From Lachnospiraceae bacterium (lineage in GTDB: Bacteria; Bacillota; Clostridia; Lachnospirales; Lachnospiraceae): a DNA stretch of 64,000 bases. A program made the position numbers and the translations under genes. The stretch spans positions 1-64,000 of the forward strand of contig CAJTDK010000004.1 of NCBI GenBank assembly GCA_910575105.1, read 5' to 3'. The notes beneath the pieces are model-generated. The model did not search any database. It saw nothing but the letters and a program-made list of their open reading frames with translations, and was not told the origin of the DNA. Positions 34,971 to 43,770 of the stretch are shown here, one piece after another (the first letter of the stretch is position 1; each line of letters opens with the position of its first letter).

Positions 34971-35582
34971 CTAATGTATAGCATGTATTACTTCAATTCT
35001 GGAAATTTTTCCCTCGTGCATTTTTGCAACGCGCAGACCCACGTCTCCGATGTAGACACAGGCCCCGACCCCTGTCTCGGTATCGAATTCATCAAACTTG
35101 GCGGTGATGAGGTCTAGCAGAGTCTCGCCCGGATCATGGGGGAGGTTCACGTGGATGATCTTGTTGACTGCATTGACCTTTGTGGTGGCGCGGAAGATGA
35201 ACTCGTCAGTGATGTCAAATTCACAGAACAGATATTTTCTTGTGGCAAAAAGCACGGCGATGGCGCACACGCCGATAAGGCTGCTGAAGATGGAGGAATT
35301 ATCGATGATGATATGCCTCGCGATGGCAAAAAGCAGTACCTCGAATACGGTGTCGGGAGTGTGCTGATACATCATGCGGATCAGCTCAACGCCGATGATC
35401 AGGTTGAAGCAGGTATCCAGAAGATCATTGTAGTTGGGCCATACCTCGAGATCCGGGATGCTGGCGAGGGAAGTACCCATGCGCAGGCATAAGAGCAGTA
35501 TGCCGATACCAAGCATGATCGTGATGAAAAATTCAAGGACGATAGCGAAGCGTTTAATAAAAATGGTCACATATAATCTCAT
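34971..35582 (-). CDS. PsiE-like membrane protein with C-terminal soluble domain
   Basis: 203 residues from the ATG at 35582 (aaggag upstream); a longer frame to 35675 overlaps the PAP2 gene and is unlikely. There are four hydrophobic helices in the first 125 residues (FFITIMLGIGILLLCLRM, LLDTCFNLIIGVELIRMM, VFEVLLFAIARHIIID, LIGVCAIAVLFATRKY), similar in pattern to PsiE-family phosphate-starvation proteins. The last 75 residues look like a small TrkA-C/CorC-type beta domain (GVGACVYIGDVGLRVAKM). Assignment is by pattern only. It lies 29 bases after PAP2 and probably belongs to the typA-PAP2 transcription unit. Confidence 0.5.
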   Translation of the reverse strand: MRLYVTIFIKRFAIVLEFFITIMLGIGILLLCLRMGTSLASIPDLEVWPNYNDLLDTCFNLIIGVELIRMMYQHTPDTVFEVLLFAIARHIIIDNSSIFSSLIGVCAIAVLFATRKYLFCEFDITDEFIFRATTKVNAVNKIIHVNLPHDPGETLLDLITAKFDEFDTETGVGACVYIGDVGLRVAKMHEGKISRIEVIHAIH

Positions 35583-35611
35583 ACAGTTCTCCTTATCACT
35601 TTCTGGGGGAT

Positions 35612-36511
35612 TTACCCGGCGGCTTTGCGGGCGGCTGCTTTCGTAAACAGGTACGGATAGATTACCAGTACCCATAATACCAGTATAAAGTATTCCGCCA
35701 TTTTTGCCAAGACAGAACTTCCGAAGAATTGGGAGAAACTGCTCTTTATGACAAATGCTGCCAGAAGTCCTGCGGCGAGCTTGAAGAACTGCCCGGGCAG
35801 CGTCCTTGTGCGGGTGCTGAAGTTCAGGTACGTGCGCTCAGTGTACCAGCCGGCACAGAAGCCAAGGCCGGCTCCGGAAGCGCGGCAGCAGTCCAGGGCA
35901 TATTTAGCTTCGATCGTCCCGGTATGGTTGAGGAAAAGCGCATAGGCGGCGACAGCCGCTGAGAGGAGGGCGAGAACGGCAGCGATCTGCTTCAGATACC
36001 GGGAATCGTCAAGCAGGAAGCTTTGGAAACGCCACATGATTAAGGATACGCCTATAGTGAGAGTTATGGAGACAAGGACATCCTTCGGGGTGTGGCACCC
36101 CAGGTACATCCTGGAGAAGCCGACCAGAAGAAAGGCGAGGACGAAGACTGCTCTGAGGGCGGGAGTTTTTGCCTTAAGGGCAAGAGGAAAGTAAAGCGCT
36201 GTCGCTCCCTGGGTGTGGCCGCTGGGGAAGGAATATCCGGTTGCGGCAGGAACGGCGCTTTTGACCGCGGAAAAGGAAGGATTAAGAATCCACGGCCTTG
36301 GAATGCGGAAGGTGATCTTCAGAGCCTGGACACCAAGACCGGCGGTAAAGTAGGTAAAGCCGAGAAGATAGGCAAAACGCTTATCTGTGCACCAGTACAG
36401 TGCGCAGATAACGGCGATAATGATGATCTCCTGTCCAAAATAGGTGACAAACTGCATGAGCTTGTCGAGAAACGGGGTTCTGATGTCATAAAGAAGCCAT
36501 AAAAAAGCCAT
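35612..36511 (-). CDS. PAP2-family membrane phosphatase
   Basis: 299 residues with about seven hydrophobic segments. The three phosphatase motifs are present: KITFRIPRPW (KxxxxxxRP), PSGHTQGAT (PSGH) and SRMYLGCHTPKDV (SRxxxxxHxxxD). These hydrolyse lipid phosphates such as undecaprenyl pyrophosphate or phosphatidic acid at the membrane. The start codon overlaps the typA stop in TAATG, so translation is coupled. The residues after the last motif are longer than in BcrC, so the substrate is uncertain. Confidence 0.88.
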   Translation of the reverse strand: MAFLWLLYDIRTPFLDKLMQFVTYFGQEIIIIAVICALYWCTDKRFAYLLGFTYFTAGLGVQALKITFRIPRPWILNPSFSAVKSAVPAATGYSFPSGHTQGATALYFPLALKAKTPALRAVFVLAFLLVGFSRMYLGCHTPKDVLVSITLTIGVSLIMWRFQSFLLDDSRYLKQIAAVLALLSAAVAAYALFLNHTGTIEAKYALDCCRASGAGLGFCAGWYTERTYLNFSTRTRTLPGQFFKLAAGLLAAFVIKSSFSQFFGSSVLAKMAEYFILVLWVLVIYPYLFTKAAARKAAG

Positions 36512-38334
36512 TAGCGGTTACTCCTTTTTCTCATTTTTGGATCTAAGATTTTTTTGCGGATCCTTAAGTTTTGCGGCGTTACCTCCAGAAGCTCATCCGT
36601 GTCGATAAAGTCAAGCGCTTCCTCAAGGCTTAAGATCTTCGGGGCGGTCAGCCGGAGGGCGTCGTCCGCGCCGGAGGAACGGGTATTGGTCAGATGCTTA
36701 GTCTTGCAGACGTTTACCTCGATGTCGTCGGTCTTGGCATTCTCCCCGATGACCATGCCGGAGTATACCTTTTCCCCGGCGCCGAGGAAGAGGACGCCCC
36801 GCTCCTGAGCCTGGAAAAGGCCGTAGGTGACGGATTCCCCGGTCTCGAAGGCGATGAGGGAGCCCTGCTTGCGGTACTGGATGTCACCTTTATAGGGGGC
36901 GTAGCCGTCAAAAGATGTGTTCATGATGCCGTTGCCCTTCGTGTCGGTCAAAAATTCGCCCCGGTAGCCGATGAGCCCCCGTGAGGGGATAGAGAACTCA
37001 AGCCTCGTATAGCCGCCGCTTGCCGTACCCATATTCATCAGCTCGCCCTTGCGCTGGCTGAGTTTTTCGATGACTGTCCCGGTAAACTCCTCCGGCACGT
37101 CCACATAAGCAGTCTCCACAGGTTCAAGGAGCTTGCCCTTTTCATCCTTTTTATAGAGGACCTCCGCCTTGCTGACGGCAAATTCGTAGCCTTCCCGGCG
37201 CATGTTCTCGATGAGGACAGAAAGGTGAAGCTCTCCGCGGCCGGAGACTTTGAAGCTGTCGGTGCTGTCGGATTCCTCCACCCGGAGGCTGACATCTGTG
37301 TTAAGCTCGCGGAAAAGCCGGTCCCTTAAGTGGCGGGAGGTGACGTATTTTCCTTCCTGTCCGGCAAATGGGCTGTCGTTGACGATAAACTGCATGGCGA
37401 TGGTAGGCTCGGATATCTTCTGGAAAGGGATGGCCTTTGGATTCTCCGCCCCGCAGATGGTGTCGCCGATGGAAATGTCAGCGATGCCGGAGATGGCTAC
37501 GATGGAGCCGATGCCTGCTTCCTTTACCTCTATTTTATTCAGGCCGTCGAATTCATACAACTTGCTGATGCGCACCTTTTCCTGGCGTTCCGGGTTATGT
37601 TCATTTACGACGACAGCGTCCATGCCGATCTTTATGGTGCCGTTATCTACTTTGCCTACACCGATGCGTCCAACGTATTCATTGTAGTCGATGGTGCTGA
37701 TCAGAACCTGGGTATCTGCGTCCGGGTCGCCCTCCGGGGCAGGGATATAGTCTAAGATCGTCTCAAAGAGAGGCTTCATGTCCCGCTCCTCGTCAGTCAG
37801 GTTGAGGACGGCAATGCCTGACTTTGCGGAAGCATACACGAAGGGACAGTCTAACTGCTCATCCGAAGCGTCAAGATCCATGAAGAGCTCCAGTACTTCA
37901 TCGATGACTTCGTCAGGCCGCGCCTCCGGACGGTCGATTTTATTGATGCAGACGATGACCGGAAGACTCAGCTCCAGCGCCTTTCTTAGAACGAACTTTG
38001 TCTGGGGCATGGCACCCTCAAAAGCGTCTACTACGAGGATGACGCCGTTCACCATCTTAAGCACGCGCTCCACCTCGCCGCCGAAATCCGCGTGTCCGGG
38101 GGTATCGACGATGTTGATCTTCGTTCCCTTATAGTAGACGGCAGTGTTCTTAGACAGGATAGTGATGCCGCGTTCTCTTTCGATGTCATTAGAGTCCATG
38201 ACGCGCTCGGCGACCTCCTGATTTTCACGGAATACGCCGCTTTGCTTGAGCAGCTCGTCTACGAGGGTTGTCTTGCCATGGTCGACATGGGCAATGATTG
38301 CAATATTACGTATATCTTCGCGTTTTGTTTTCAT
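36511..38334 (-). CDS. typA: Ribosome-associated GTPase TypA/BipA
   Basis: 607 residues, normal for the family. G motifs: AHVDHGKTTLVDELL (P-loop), RGITILSKN (switch I), DTPGHADFGGEVERVL (G3), NKIDRPEARPDEV (G4) and SAKSG (G5). EF-G-like domains III and V and the TypA-specific C-terminus (RKQGSLIAFETGESVTYGLF, NVCKTKHLTNTRSSGADD) follow. It binds 70S ribosomes near the EF-G site and helps large-subunit assembly and stress adaptation. First gene of a minus-strand unit typA, PAP2 and the PsiE-like gene. Confidence 0.96.
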   Translation of the reverse strand: MKTKREDIRNIAIIAHVDHGKTTLVDELLKQSGVFRENQEVAERVMDSNDIERERGITILSKNTAVYYKGTKINIVDTPGHADFGGEVERVLKMVNGVILVVDAFEGAMPQTKFVLRKALELSLPVIVCINKIDRPEARPDEVIDEVLELFMDLDASDEQLDCPFVYASAKSGIAVLNLTDEERDMKPLFETILDYIPAPEGDPDADTQVLISTIDYNEYVGRIGVGKVDNGTIKIGMDAVVVNEHNPERQEKVRISKLYEFDGLNKIEVKEAGIGSIVAISGIADISIGDTICGAENPKAIPFQKISEPTIAMQFIVNDSPFAGQEGKYVTSRHLRDRLFRELNTDVSLRVEESDSTDSFKVSGRGELHLSVLIENMRREGYEFAVSKAEVLYKKDEKGKLLEPVETAYVDVPEEFTGTVIEKLSQRKGELMNMGTASGGYTRLEFSIPSRGLIGYRGEFLTDTKGNGIMNTSFDGYAPYKGDIQYRKQGSLIAFETGESVTYGLFQAQERGVLFLGAGEKVYSGMVIGENAKTDDIEVNVCKTKHLTNTRSSGADDALRLTAPKILSLEEALDFIDTDELLEVTPQNLRIRKKILDPKMRKRSNR

Positions 38335-38549
38335 ATGGATTCCACCTTTATTTACCTATTAAAATATCAAACAATGCTACAACCTCAATAGTTTAACACA
38401 TTTTCCGGAATTTACAAGTAGTTGTTTTAAAGGGCGAAAAATGCCGTCGAAACGTGTCCTGCGATTGTCACGAAAAAAAGTTCTAATCTGCCGGTTTTGC
38501 TCATAAATTATATGGATGGAGAAATACGATTGGAGAAGGGAGAAAATTT

Positions 38550-39179
38550 ATGTCAGATAAGATTATTGAAAACAATCAGGTAACCATTATGGGAGAAATT
38601 GTATCCACATTTACATTCAGTCACGAGGTGTTTGGGGAAGGCTTTTACATGGTGGATGTAAGTGTGAGGAGGCTCAGCAATTCTGTAGACACGATTCCGG
38701 TCATGATATCTGAGAGGCTGATCGACGTGGAGAGCGACTACAGAGGAGAGTTTCTGATGGTAAGCGGTCAGTTCCGTTCTTATAACCGGCACGATGAACA
38801 AAAGAACAGGCTGGTTTTATCTGTATTCGCAAGAGAAGTGTCTTTTATTGAAGAGGAACTGGATGGTGCCAAGACAAATAATATTCTGCTGGACGGCTAC
38901 ATATGCAAGCTGCCGATCTATAGGAAGACGCCCCTGGGAAGGGAGATCGCGGATCTTCTTCTGGCAGTGAACCGCCCCTATGGGAAATCCGATTACATCC
39001 CGTGTATCTGCTGGGGAAGAAATGCCCGGTTTGCTTCGGCCTTCGAGGTAGGAGAGCACGTACAGGTACTTGGACGCATCCAGAGCAGGGAATATGTGAA
39101 GAAGCTTTCCGAGACAGAGACCCAGAAGCGGACGGCCTATGAGGTTTCCGTAAGCAAGCTGGAATGTCTCGATGAATAG
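38550..39179 (+). CDS. Single-stranded-DNA-binding-like protein with two OB folds
   Basis: 209 residues. The second half (about 108-205) is a clear SSB-type OB fold: ILLDGYICKLPIYRKTPLG, REIADLLLAVNRPYGKSDYI, PCICWGRNARFASAFEVGEH, VQVLGRIQSREY. The first half (1-105) looks like a diverged second OB fold (NQVTIMGEIVSTFTFSH, YMVDVSVRRLSNSVDTIPV, FLMVSGQFRSYNR). There is no acidic C-terminal tip of the SSB kind, so it probably does not recruit partners the way Ssb does. It resembles PriB/SSB-like proteins common in Lachnospiraceae; the role in replication or repair is inferred. It stands alone, upstream of dapA. Confidence 0.75.
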   Translation: MSDKIIENNQVTIMGEIVSTFTFSHEVFGEGFYMVDVSVRRLSNSVDTIPVMISERLIDVESDYRGEFLMVSGQFRSYNRHDEQKNRLVLSVFAREVSFIEEELDGAKTNNILLDGYICKLPIYRKTPLGREIADLLLAVNRPYGKSDYIPCICWGRNARFASAFEVGEHVQVLGRIQSREYVKKLSETETQKRTAYEVSVSKLECLDE

Positions 39180-39181
39180 CT

Positions 39182-39206
39182 GCCGGTCACGGAGTGGACA
39201 GTAACC
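39182..39206 (+). repeat. 25-bp dispersed repeat ending CAGTAACC (copy 1)
   Basis: Identical over 25 bases to 54196-54220. It runs GCCGGTCACGGAGTGGACAG and then TAACC. The CAGTAAC end is the inverted form of the GTTACTG end of the IS4-family element and the MITE. It begins two bases after the stop of the SSB-like gene and lies 38 bases before the dapA promoter. Confidence 0.75.
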
Positions 39207-39244
39207 CCGATGAGTAAGCGGCAGATAAAACTTTGAGCAGTTCA

Positions 39245-39273
39245 TTGACATCATGTTTGAATGATGATAGAAT
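39245..39273 (+). promoter_or_regulatory. Promoter of dapA
   Basis: TTGACA at 39245-39250, spacer 17, TAGAAT at 39268-39273. The leader is about 65 bases, too short for a lysine riboswitch. Confidence 0.75.
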
Positions 39274-39345
39274 TTCTGTAAGTTAGCTGTGAATACAGAT
39301 GACGGATATGTGGAATATATCTACGATAAGATCAGGAGGAGCATG

Positions 39346-40236
39346 ATGGCGATTTTTACAGGAGCCGGGGTGGCGATTGTCACACCATTTAATAAGGATG
39401 AAAGTATCAATTATGACAGGCTGGATGAGCTGATCGATTATCATTGCAGTCATGGTACAGACAGCATCATCATCTGCGGAACTACCGGAGAATCCGCGAC
39501 GCTGACAGAAGAGGAGCACATTGCGTGCGTGAAGTTTACGATCGATAGAGCAAAAGGCAGGCTGCCGGTCGTTGCAGGGACAGGTTCGAACTGCACAAAA
39601 ACAGCGGTGGAGATGTCGAAGGAGGCGGCGGATTACGGCGCAGACGGACTTCTGCTTGTGACGCCTTATTATAATAAAGCGACGCAGGCGGGGCTTATGG
39701 CGCATTATAAAGCAGTTGCGAAGGAGGCGAAGGCTCCTATTATTATGTACAGTGTAGTCAGCAGAACGGGCTGCAATATCGAGCCGGCTACCGTTGCCGC
39801 GCTGGTGAAGGATGTGGATAATATCGTGGGGGTTAAGGAAGCTTCGGGTAATATCTCACAGGTGGCGAAGATCATGGAGCTGACCGACGGGAATATCGAT
39901 CTGTATTCGGGAAATGACGATCAGATCGTACCGCTGCTTTCTCTGGGAGGAAGGGGCGTGATCTCCGTATTGTCGAATGTGGCTCCTAAGGAGACCCATG
40001 ATATCTGTGAGAAGTTCTTTCAGGGAGATATTGCCGGAAGCCGCGAGCTTCAGCTTCGCGCGCTGCCGCTTATCGAGCAGTTGTTCTGTGAGGTGAATCC
40101 GATCCCGGTCAAGCGGGCGATGGCCCTGATGGGGATGGACTGCGGGCCTTTGCGTATGCCGCTGACACAGATTACCCCAGAGCATGAGAAGGCACTTGAG
40201 CAGGCGATGAGGGATTTTGGAATTCTGATGGCGTAA
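39346..40236 (+). CDS. dapA: 4-Hydroxy-tetrahydrodipicolinate synthase
   Basis: 296 residues from the ATG at 39346, six bases after AGGAGG. Class I aldolase barrel: FTGAGVAIVTPFNKD, IICGTTGESATLTEEEH, VAGTGSNCTKTAVEMSK, then catalytic Tyr in IIMYSVVSRTG (Val replaces the usual Pro of YNVPSRTG) and Schiff-base Lys in IVGVKEASGN. It condenses pyruvate with aspartate semialdehyde, the first step of the lysine branch. dapB follows 91 bases later beyond a terminator-like hairpin, so partial read-through is expected. Confidence 0.95.
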   Translation: MAIFTGAGVAIVTPFNKDESINYDRLDELIDYHCSHGTDSIIICGTTGESATLTEEEHIACVKFTIDRAKGRLPVVAGTGSNCTKTAVEMSKEAADYGADGLLLVTPYYNKATQAGLMAHYKAVAKEAKAPIIMYSVVSRTGCNIEPATVAALVKDVDNIVGVKEASGNISQVAKIMELTDGNIDLYSGNDDQIVPLLSLGGRGVISVLSNVAPKETHDICEKFFQGDIAGSRELQLRALPLIEQLFCEVNPIPVKRAMALMGMDCGPLRMPLTQITPEHEKALEQAMRDFGILMA

Positions 40237-40254
40237 TGAGGTGAAGGATTTGGG

Positions 40255-40297
40255 AGGATATCATGGCCTAAGGAAAGGGTATGATATCCTTTCTTTT
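40255..40297 (+). terminator. Terminator or attenuating hairpin between dapA and dapB
   Basis: AGGATATCAT (40255-40264) pairs perfectly with ATGATATCCT (40281-40290), followed by TTCTTTT. It would reduce dapB transcription from the dapA promoter. Confidence 0.8.
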
Positions 40298-40327
40298 CCG
40301 GTACTAGAACAAAGGAGGATATGAATT

Positions 40328-41086
40328 ATGGTACGTGCAATTTTGCATGGATGCAACGGAAGGATGGGGCGTGTCATCACCGGCCTCGTCAAAGAAGATG
40401 AAACGATCGGGATAGTAGCAGGAGCGGACACTTATACGGAAACAGCCAATGATTACCCGGTATTTGCGCAGATCGGGGCGTGTGATGTGGAGGCGGATGT
40501 GGTCATTGATTTTTCCAATGCGGGAGCGGTGGATGCGCTGCTAGACTACTGCACAGAGAAAAAGCTGCCGGTAGTGCTCTGCTCTACCGGGCTTTCCAAG
40601 GAGCAGCTTGATCGGGTGGAGGAGAGCGCCAAAGAAGTTGCAGTGCTTAAGTCCGCCAACATGTCCATGGGCATTAACTTGCTGTTAAAGCTTTTAAAGA
40701 ATGCCGCGAAGGTGCTTGCCCCCGCGGGGTACGACATTGAGATCGTAGAAAAGCATCACAATCAGAAGCTTGACGCTCCAAGCGGCACGGCCATAGCCCT
40801 TGCAGATTCCATCAATGAAGCCATGGAAGATGCTTACGCGTACACCTACGACCGGAGCAAGGAGCGCAAAAAAAGGGAGAAACAGGAGATCGGCATATCT
40901 GCAGTGCGCGGCGGCACCATCGTTGGGGAACACGAGGTGCTTTTCGCAGGTGTGGACGAGGTGATCGAGTTCAAGCACACTGCATATTCCCGGATCGTCT
41001 TCGCCAAAGGAGCCATAGAAGCCGCTAAGTATCTGTCTGGCAAACCTGCCGGCCGCTATGATATGTCGGATGTTATTCGGTTCTAA
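40328..41086 (+). CDS. dapB: 4-Hydroxy-tetrahydrodipicolinate reductase
   Basis: 252 residues. N-terminal nucleotide-binding motif AILHGCNGRMGRVI, NAD(P)-pocket VVLCSTGLSKEQ, catalytic EIVEKHHNQKLDAPSGTA (His and Lys of the HHxxKxDxPSGT type), then SAVRGGTIVGEHEVLF and HTAYSRIVFAKGAI. Second enzyme of the lysine/diaminopimelate branch. Good aaaggagg site. Its spacing from dapA includes a hairpin. Confidence 0.96.
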   Translation: MVRAILHGCNGRMGRVITGLVKEDETIGIVAGADTYTETANDYPVFAQIGACDVEADVVIDFSNAGAVDALLDYCTEKKLPVVLCSTGLSKEQLDRVEESAKEVAVLKSANMSMGINLLLKLLKNAAKVLAPAGYDIEIVEKHHNQKLDAPSGTAIALADSINEAMEDAYAYTYDRSKERKKREKQEIGISAVRGGTIVGEHEVLFAGVDEVIEFKHTAYSRIVFAKGAIEAAKYLSGKPAGRYDMSDVIRF

Positions 41087-41215
41087 CTTTACCGAAGAAC
41101 GGGAATCCGTTCTATATATCCGAAGCGCGGGCTAAGCGCCAGCCCCAGAGCGAAGGATGTATGGAACGGATCGCATCCTGCGAAATACATATACCAAATA
41201 TTGGGAGGAATATTT

Positions 41216-43168
41216 ATGAAAGATTTGGAGGCGCGCTACTTAGAACGTCTGTCTGAGCTATACCCGACCATAGCTAGGGCATCAACAGAGATCATTAATC
41301 TGCAGTCGATCTTAAACCTGCCGAAAGGAACAGAGCACTTTATCACGGATATCCACGGGGAGTACGAGGCGTTTTCCCATGTATTGAAGAATGGTTCGGG
41401 AGCGGTCCGCCGCAAGATCGATGAGGTGTTCGGTAATACGCTGACCAACAAGGATAAACAGACCTTAGCTACGCTGATCTATTATCCGGAGGAGAAGATG
41501 GCCCGGATTAAAAAGTCGGAGGACAATATGGAGGACTGGTACAAGATCACGTTGTACCGCCTGATTGAGGTGTGCAAGTGTACGGCAAGCAAGTACACCC
41601 GCTCTAAGGTGAGAAAGGCTCTGCCTCCGGAATTTGCCTACGTCATAGAAGAGCTGATCACGGAGAAGGTGGAGGTTTCGGATAAGGAATCTTACTATAA
41701 CTCGATCATCAGTACGATTATCGAGATCAGCCGGGCGGAGGACTTTATCATCGCCCTCAGTGAGCTTATCCAGAGACTGACGGTGGACCATCTGCATATT
41801 GTGGGGGACATCTATGACAGAGGTCCCGGACCGCATATTATTATGGAAGAACTGAGGAAGTATCATTCTGTCGATATCCAGTGGGGGAACCACGACGTGC
41901 TCTGGATGGGCGCGGCAGTCGGACAGAGAGGCTGTATCGCCAATGTGATCCGCATCTGCGCAAGGTATGGGAATCTGGATATCTTAGAGGACGGGTACGG
42001 GATCAACCTGCTCCCGCTGGCTTCCTTTTCTATGAATACATACCGGGAGGATCCCTGCGAGTGCTTCCAGCTTAAGGGCGAGCCGGAATACGGCGACAGC
42101 GAGATGCTTCTTGACATCAAGATGCATAAGGCCATGTCGGTCATCCAGTTTAAGGTGGAAGGGCAGATCATCCGGGAGAACCCGGATTTCCATATGGAGG
42201 ACAGGAATCTTTTGCATCATATAGACTTCGAGGCGGGGACGATCGAGATCGACGGCGCGGTGTACAAGCTTAAGGACACCAATTTTCCGACGGTAGATCC
42301 GGCGGATCCGTATGCGCTTACCGCGGAGGAAGAGGACATTATGCACAGGCTGGAAAAGGCATTTTTGAACTGCAGTAAGCTACAGAAGCATATGCGTTTC
42401 CTTCTGAACAAGGGCGCGCTTTATAAAGTGCATAACGGCAATCTCCTCTACCACGGCTGCGTGCCCCTCAACGAAGACGGCAGCTTTAAGAAGGTGAAGC
42501 TTTACGGGAAATATTACAAGGGCCGGGCTCTTTATGAGGTGCTGGAAAGCTATGTAAGGAAGGGGTTCTATGCGTTGGACGAGGAGGAGAAAAAGCGGGG
42601 CAAGGATATGATGTGGTACATCTGGCTCAATGAGAATTCCCCGCTGTTCGGCAAGAATAAAATGGCCACCTTCGAGCGGTATTTCCTGGAGGAGAAGGAG
42701 CTTCACAAGGAAAAGAAGAATCCCTATTACGCCCTTCTAGAAGATGAAGATGCGGTAGACCATATCATGAAGGAGTTTGACCTTGACCCGGCACAGTCCC
42801 ATATCATCAACGGCCATGTGCCGGTGAAGACCAAAAACGGCGAGAGTCCGGTAAAGTGTGACGGGAAGGTTCTGGTCATCGACGGCGGGTTTTCAAAGGC
42901 TTACCAGAAGGAGACAGGGATCGCGGGGTATACACTGATCTACAACTCCCACGGCATGATCCTTGCAGCCCATGACCCCTTTGAGTCCACAGAGGCGGCC
43001 ATCGAGAAGGAAAATGATATCCACGCCAAGAGCGTGACCGTAAAACGCATGGTAGAGCGTAAGCTTGTGGGGGATACGGATATCGGAAGAGAGCTTAAGG
43101 AGCAGATCAAGGATTTAGAACATCTTCTTTGCGCTTACCGGAGCGGCGGGATCGCAGAGAAGATGTAG
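41216..43168 (+). CDS. fbp: Fructose-1,6-bisphosphatase, class III
   Basis: 650 residues from the ATG at 41216 (GGGAGG upstream), typical for the large Bacillota-type Fbp. Metallophosphatase motifs: FITDIHGEYEAFSHVL (metal ligands), VGDIYDRGPGPHIIMEEL, IQWGNHDVLWMGAA, INGHVPVKTKNGESP and LVIDGGFSKAYQ. It removes the 1-phosphate from fructose-1,6-bisphosphate in gluconeogenesis. Monocistronic. A small hairpin GAACGG-gaat-CCGTTC lies in the 129-base gap after dapB. Confidence 0.95.
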   Translation: MKDLEARYLERLSELYPTIARASTEIINLQSILNLPKGTEHFITDIHGEYEAFSHVLKNGSGAVRRKIDEVFGNTLTNKDKQTLATLIYYPEEKMARIKKSEDNMEDWYKITLYRLIEVCKCTASKYTRSKVRKALPPEFAYVIEELITEKVEVSDKESYYNSIISTIIEISRAEDFIIALSELIQRLTVDHLHIVGDIYDRGPGPHIIMEELRKYHSVDIQWGNHDVLWMGAAVGQRGCIANVIRICARYGNLDILEDGYGINLLPLASFSMNTYREDPCECFQLKGEPEYGDSEMLLDIKMHKAMSVIQFKVEGQIIRENPDFHMEDRNLLHHIDFEAGTIEIDGAVYKLKDTNFPTVDPADPYALTAEEEDIMHRLEKAFLNCSKLQKHMRFLLNKGALYKVHNGNLLYHGCVPLNEDGSFKKVKLYGKYYKGRALYEVLESYVRKGFYALDEEEKKRGKDMMWYIWLNENSPLFGKNKMATFERYFLEEKELHKEKKNPYYALLEDEDAVDHIMKEFDLDPAQSHIINGHVPVKTKNGESPVKCDGKVLVIDGGFSKAYQKETGIAGYTLIYNSHGMILAAHDPFESTEAAIEKENDIHAKSVTVKRMVERKLVGDTDIGRELKEQIKDLEHLLCAYRSGGIAEKM

Positions 43169-43286
43169 CTGTAAAAAAATCCCAATCATGGAAGTGTATA
43201 TTTTTTTTGAATCGGTAAATATTACTGGTAACAAGTATTACTTGATTAACAGATAAATATACATGAACATGAAAGGGAGAGTAACA

Positions 43287-43625
43287 ATGAAGCAGTTAAA
43301 AAGATTATTTCTTGCACTTGTCTGTGTGGGAGCGATTATGGGTATGACAGCCTGCGGAAGCAGCAATGATGCAGATGACAACGGAGCCGCGCAGGACGGC
43401 AATGCGACCGGGATGGCGGATGATGCCGCAGGTACCAACGATACAGACAACACAGACAACACGAACGATGCGACGAATGGCAACGACAACGCAGACGGCG
43501 ACGGTGTCATGGATGAGATCGGCGACGATATTAAGGACGGCGCGGACGATCTCGGCGACGATGTAAAAGACGGCGTAGATAATAATGACAATAATGACCG
43601 GAATGTGGATGACACAAACCGGTAA
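43287..43625 (+). CDS. Asp/Asn-rich small lipoprotein
   Basis: 112 residues from the ATG at 43287 (aagggaga upstream). An N-terminal signal peptide (KQLKRLFLALVCVGAIMG) ends in the lipobox MTAC near residue 23, so the mature protein is anchored to the outer face of the membrane by a diacylglyceryl-Cys. The rest is low complexity, extremely acidic: NDTDNTDNTNDATNGNDN, then DGDGVMDEIGDD and repeats of DDIKDGADDLGDDVKDG. The DGDGVMDE stretch resembles a calcium-binding loop. No known domain; perhaps a spacer or cation-binding surface protein. A family-wide comparison would be needed to say more. Confidence 0.75.
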   Translation: MKQLKRLFLALVCVGAIMGMTACGSSNDADDNGAAQDGNATGMADDAAGTNDTDNTDNTNDATNGNDNADGDGVMDEIGDDIKDGADDLGDDVKDGVDNNDNNDRNVDDTNR

Positions 43626-43770
43626 TAAAGATCAAAGGACAGATGCAACAAGGACAGACAGGGCGCACCGGCAGCGGCGCGGCCCTGTTCTTTTTGCATG
43701 CCCGCAAAAAATGTGATATACTCATAAGATGATGCGTGCATCAGGGATTATAATTACTGGAGGAAATATC

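Noticed and set aside
39180-39345. Lysine riboswitch ahead of dapA
   Set aside because: The region between the promoter and the start codon is only about 65 bases, too short.
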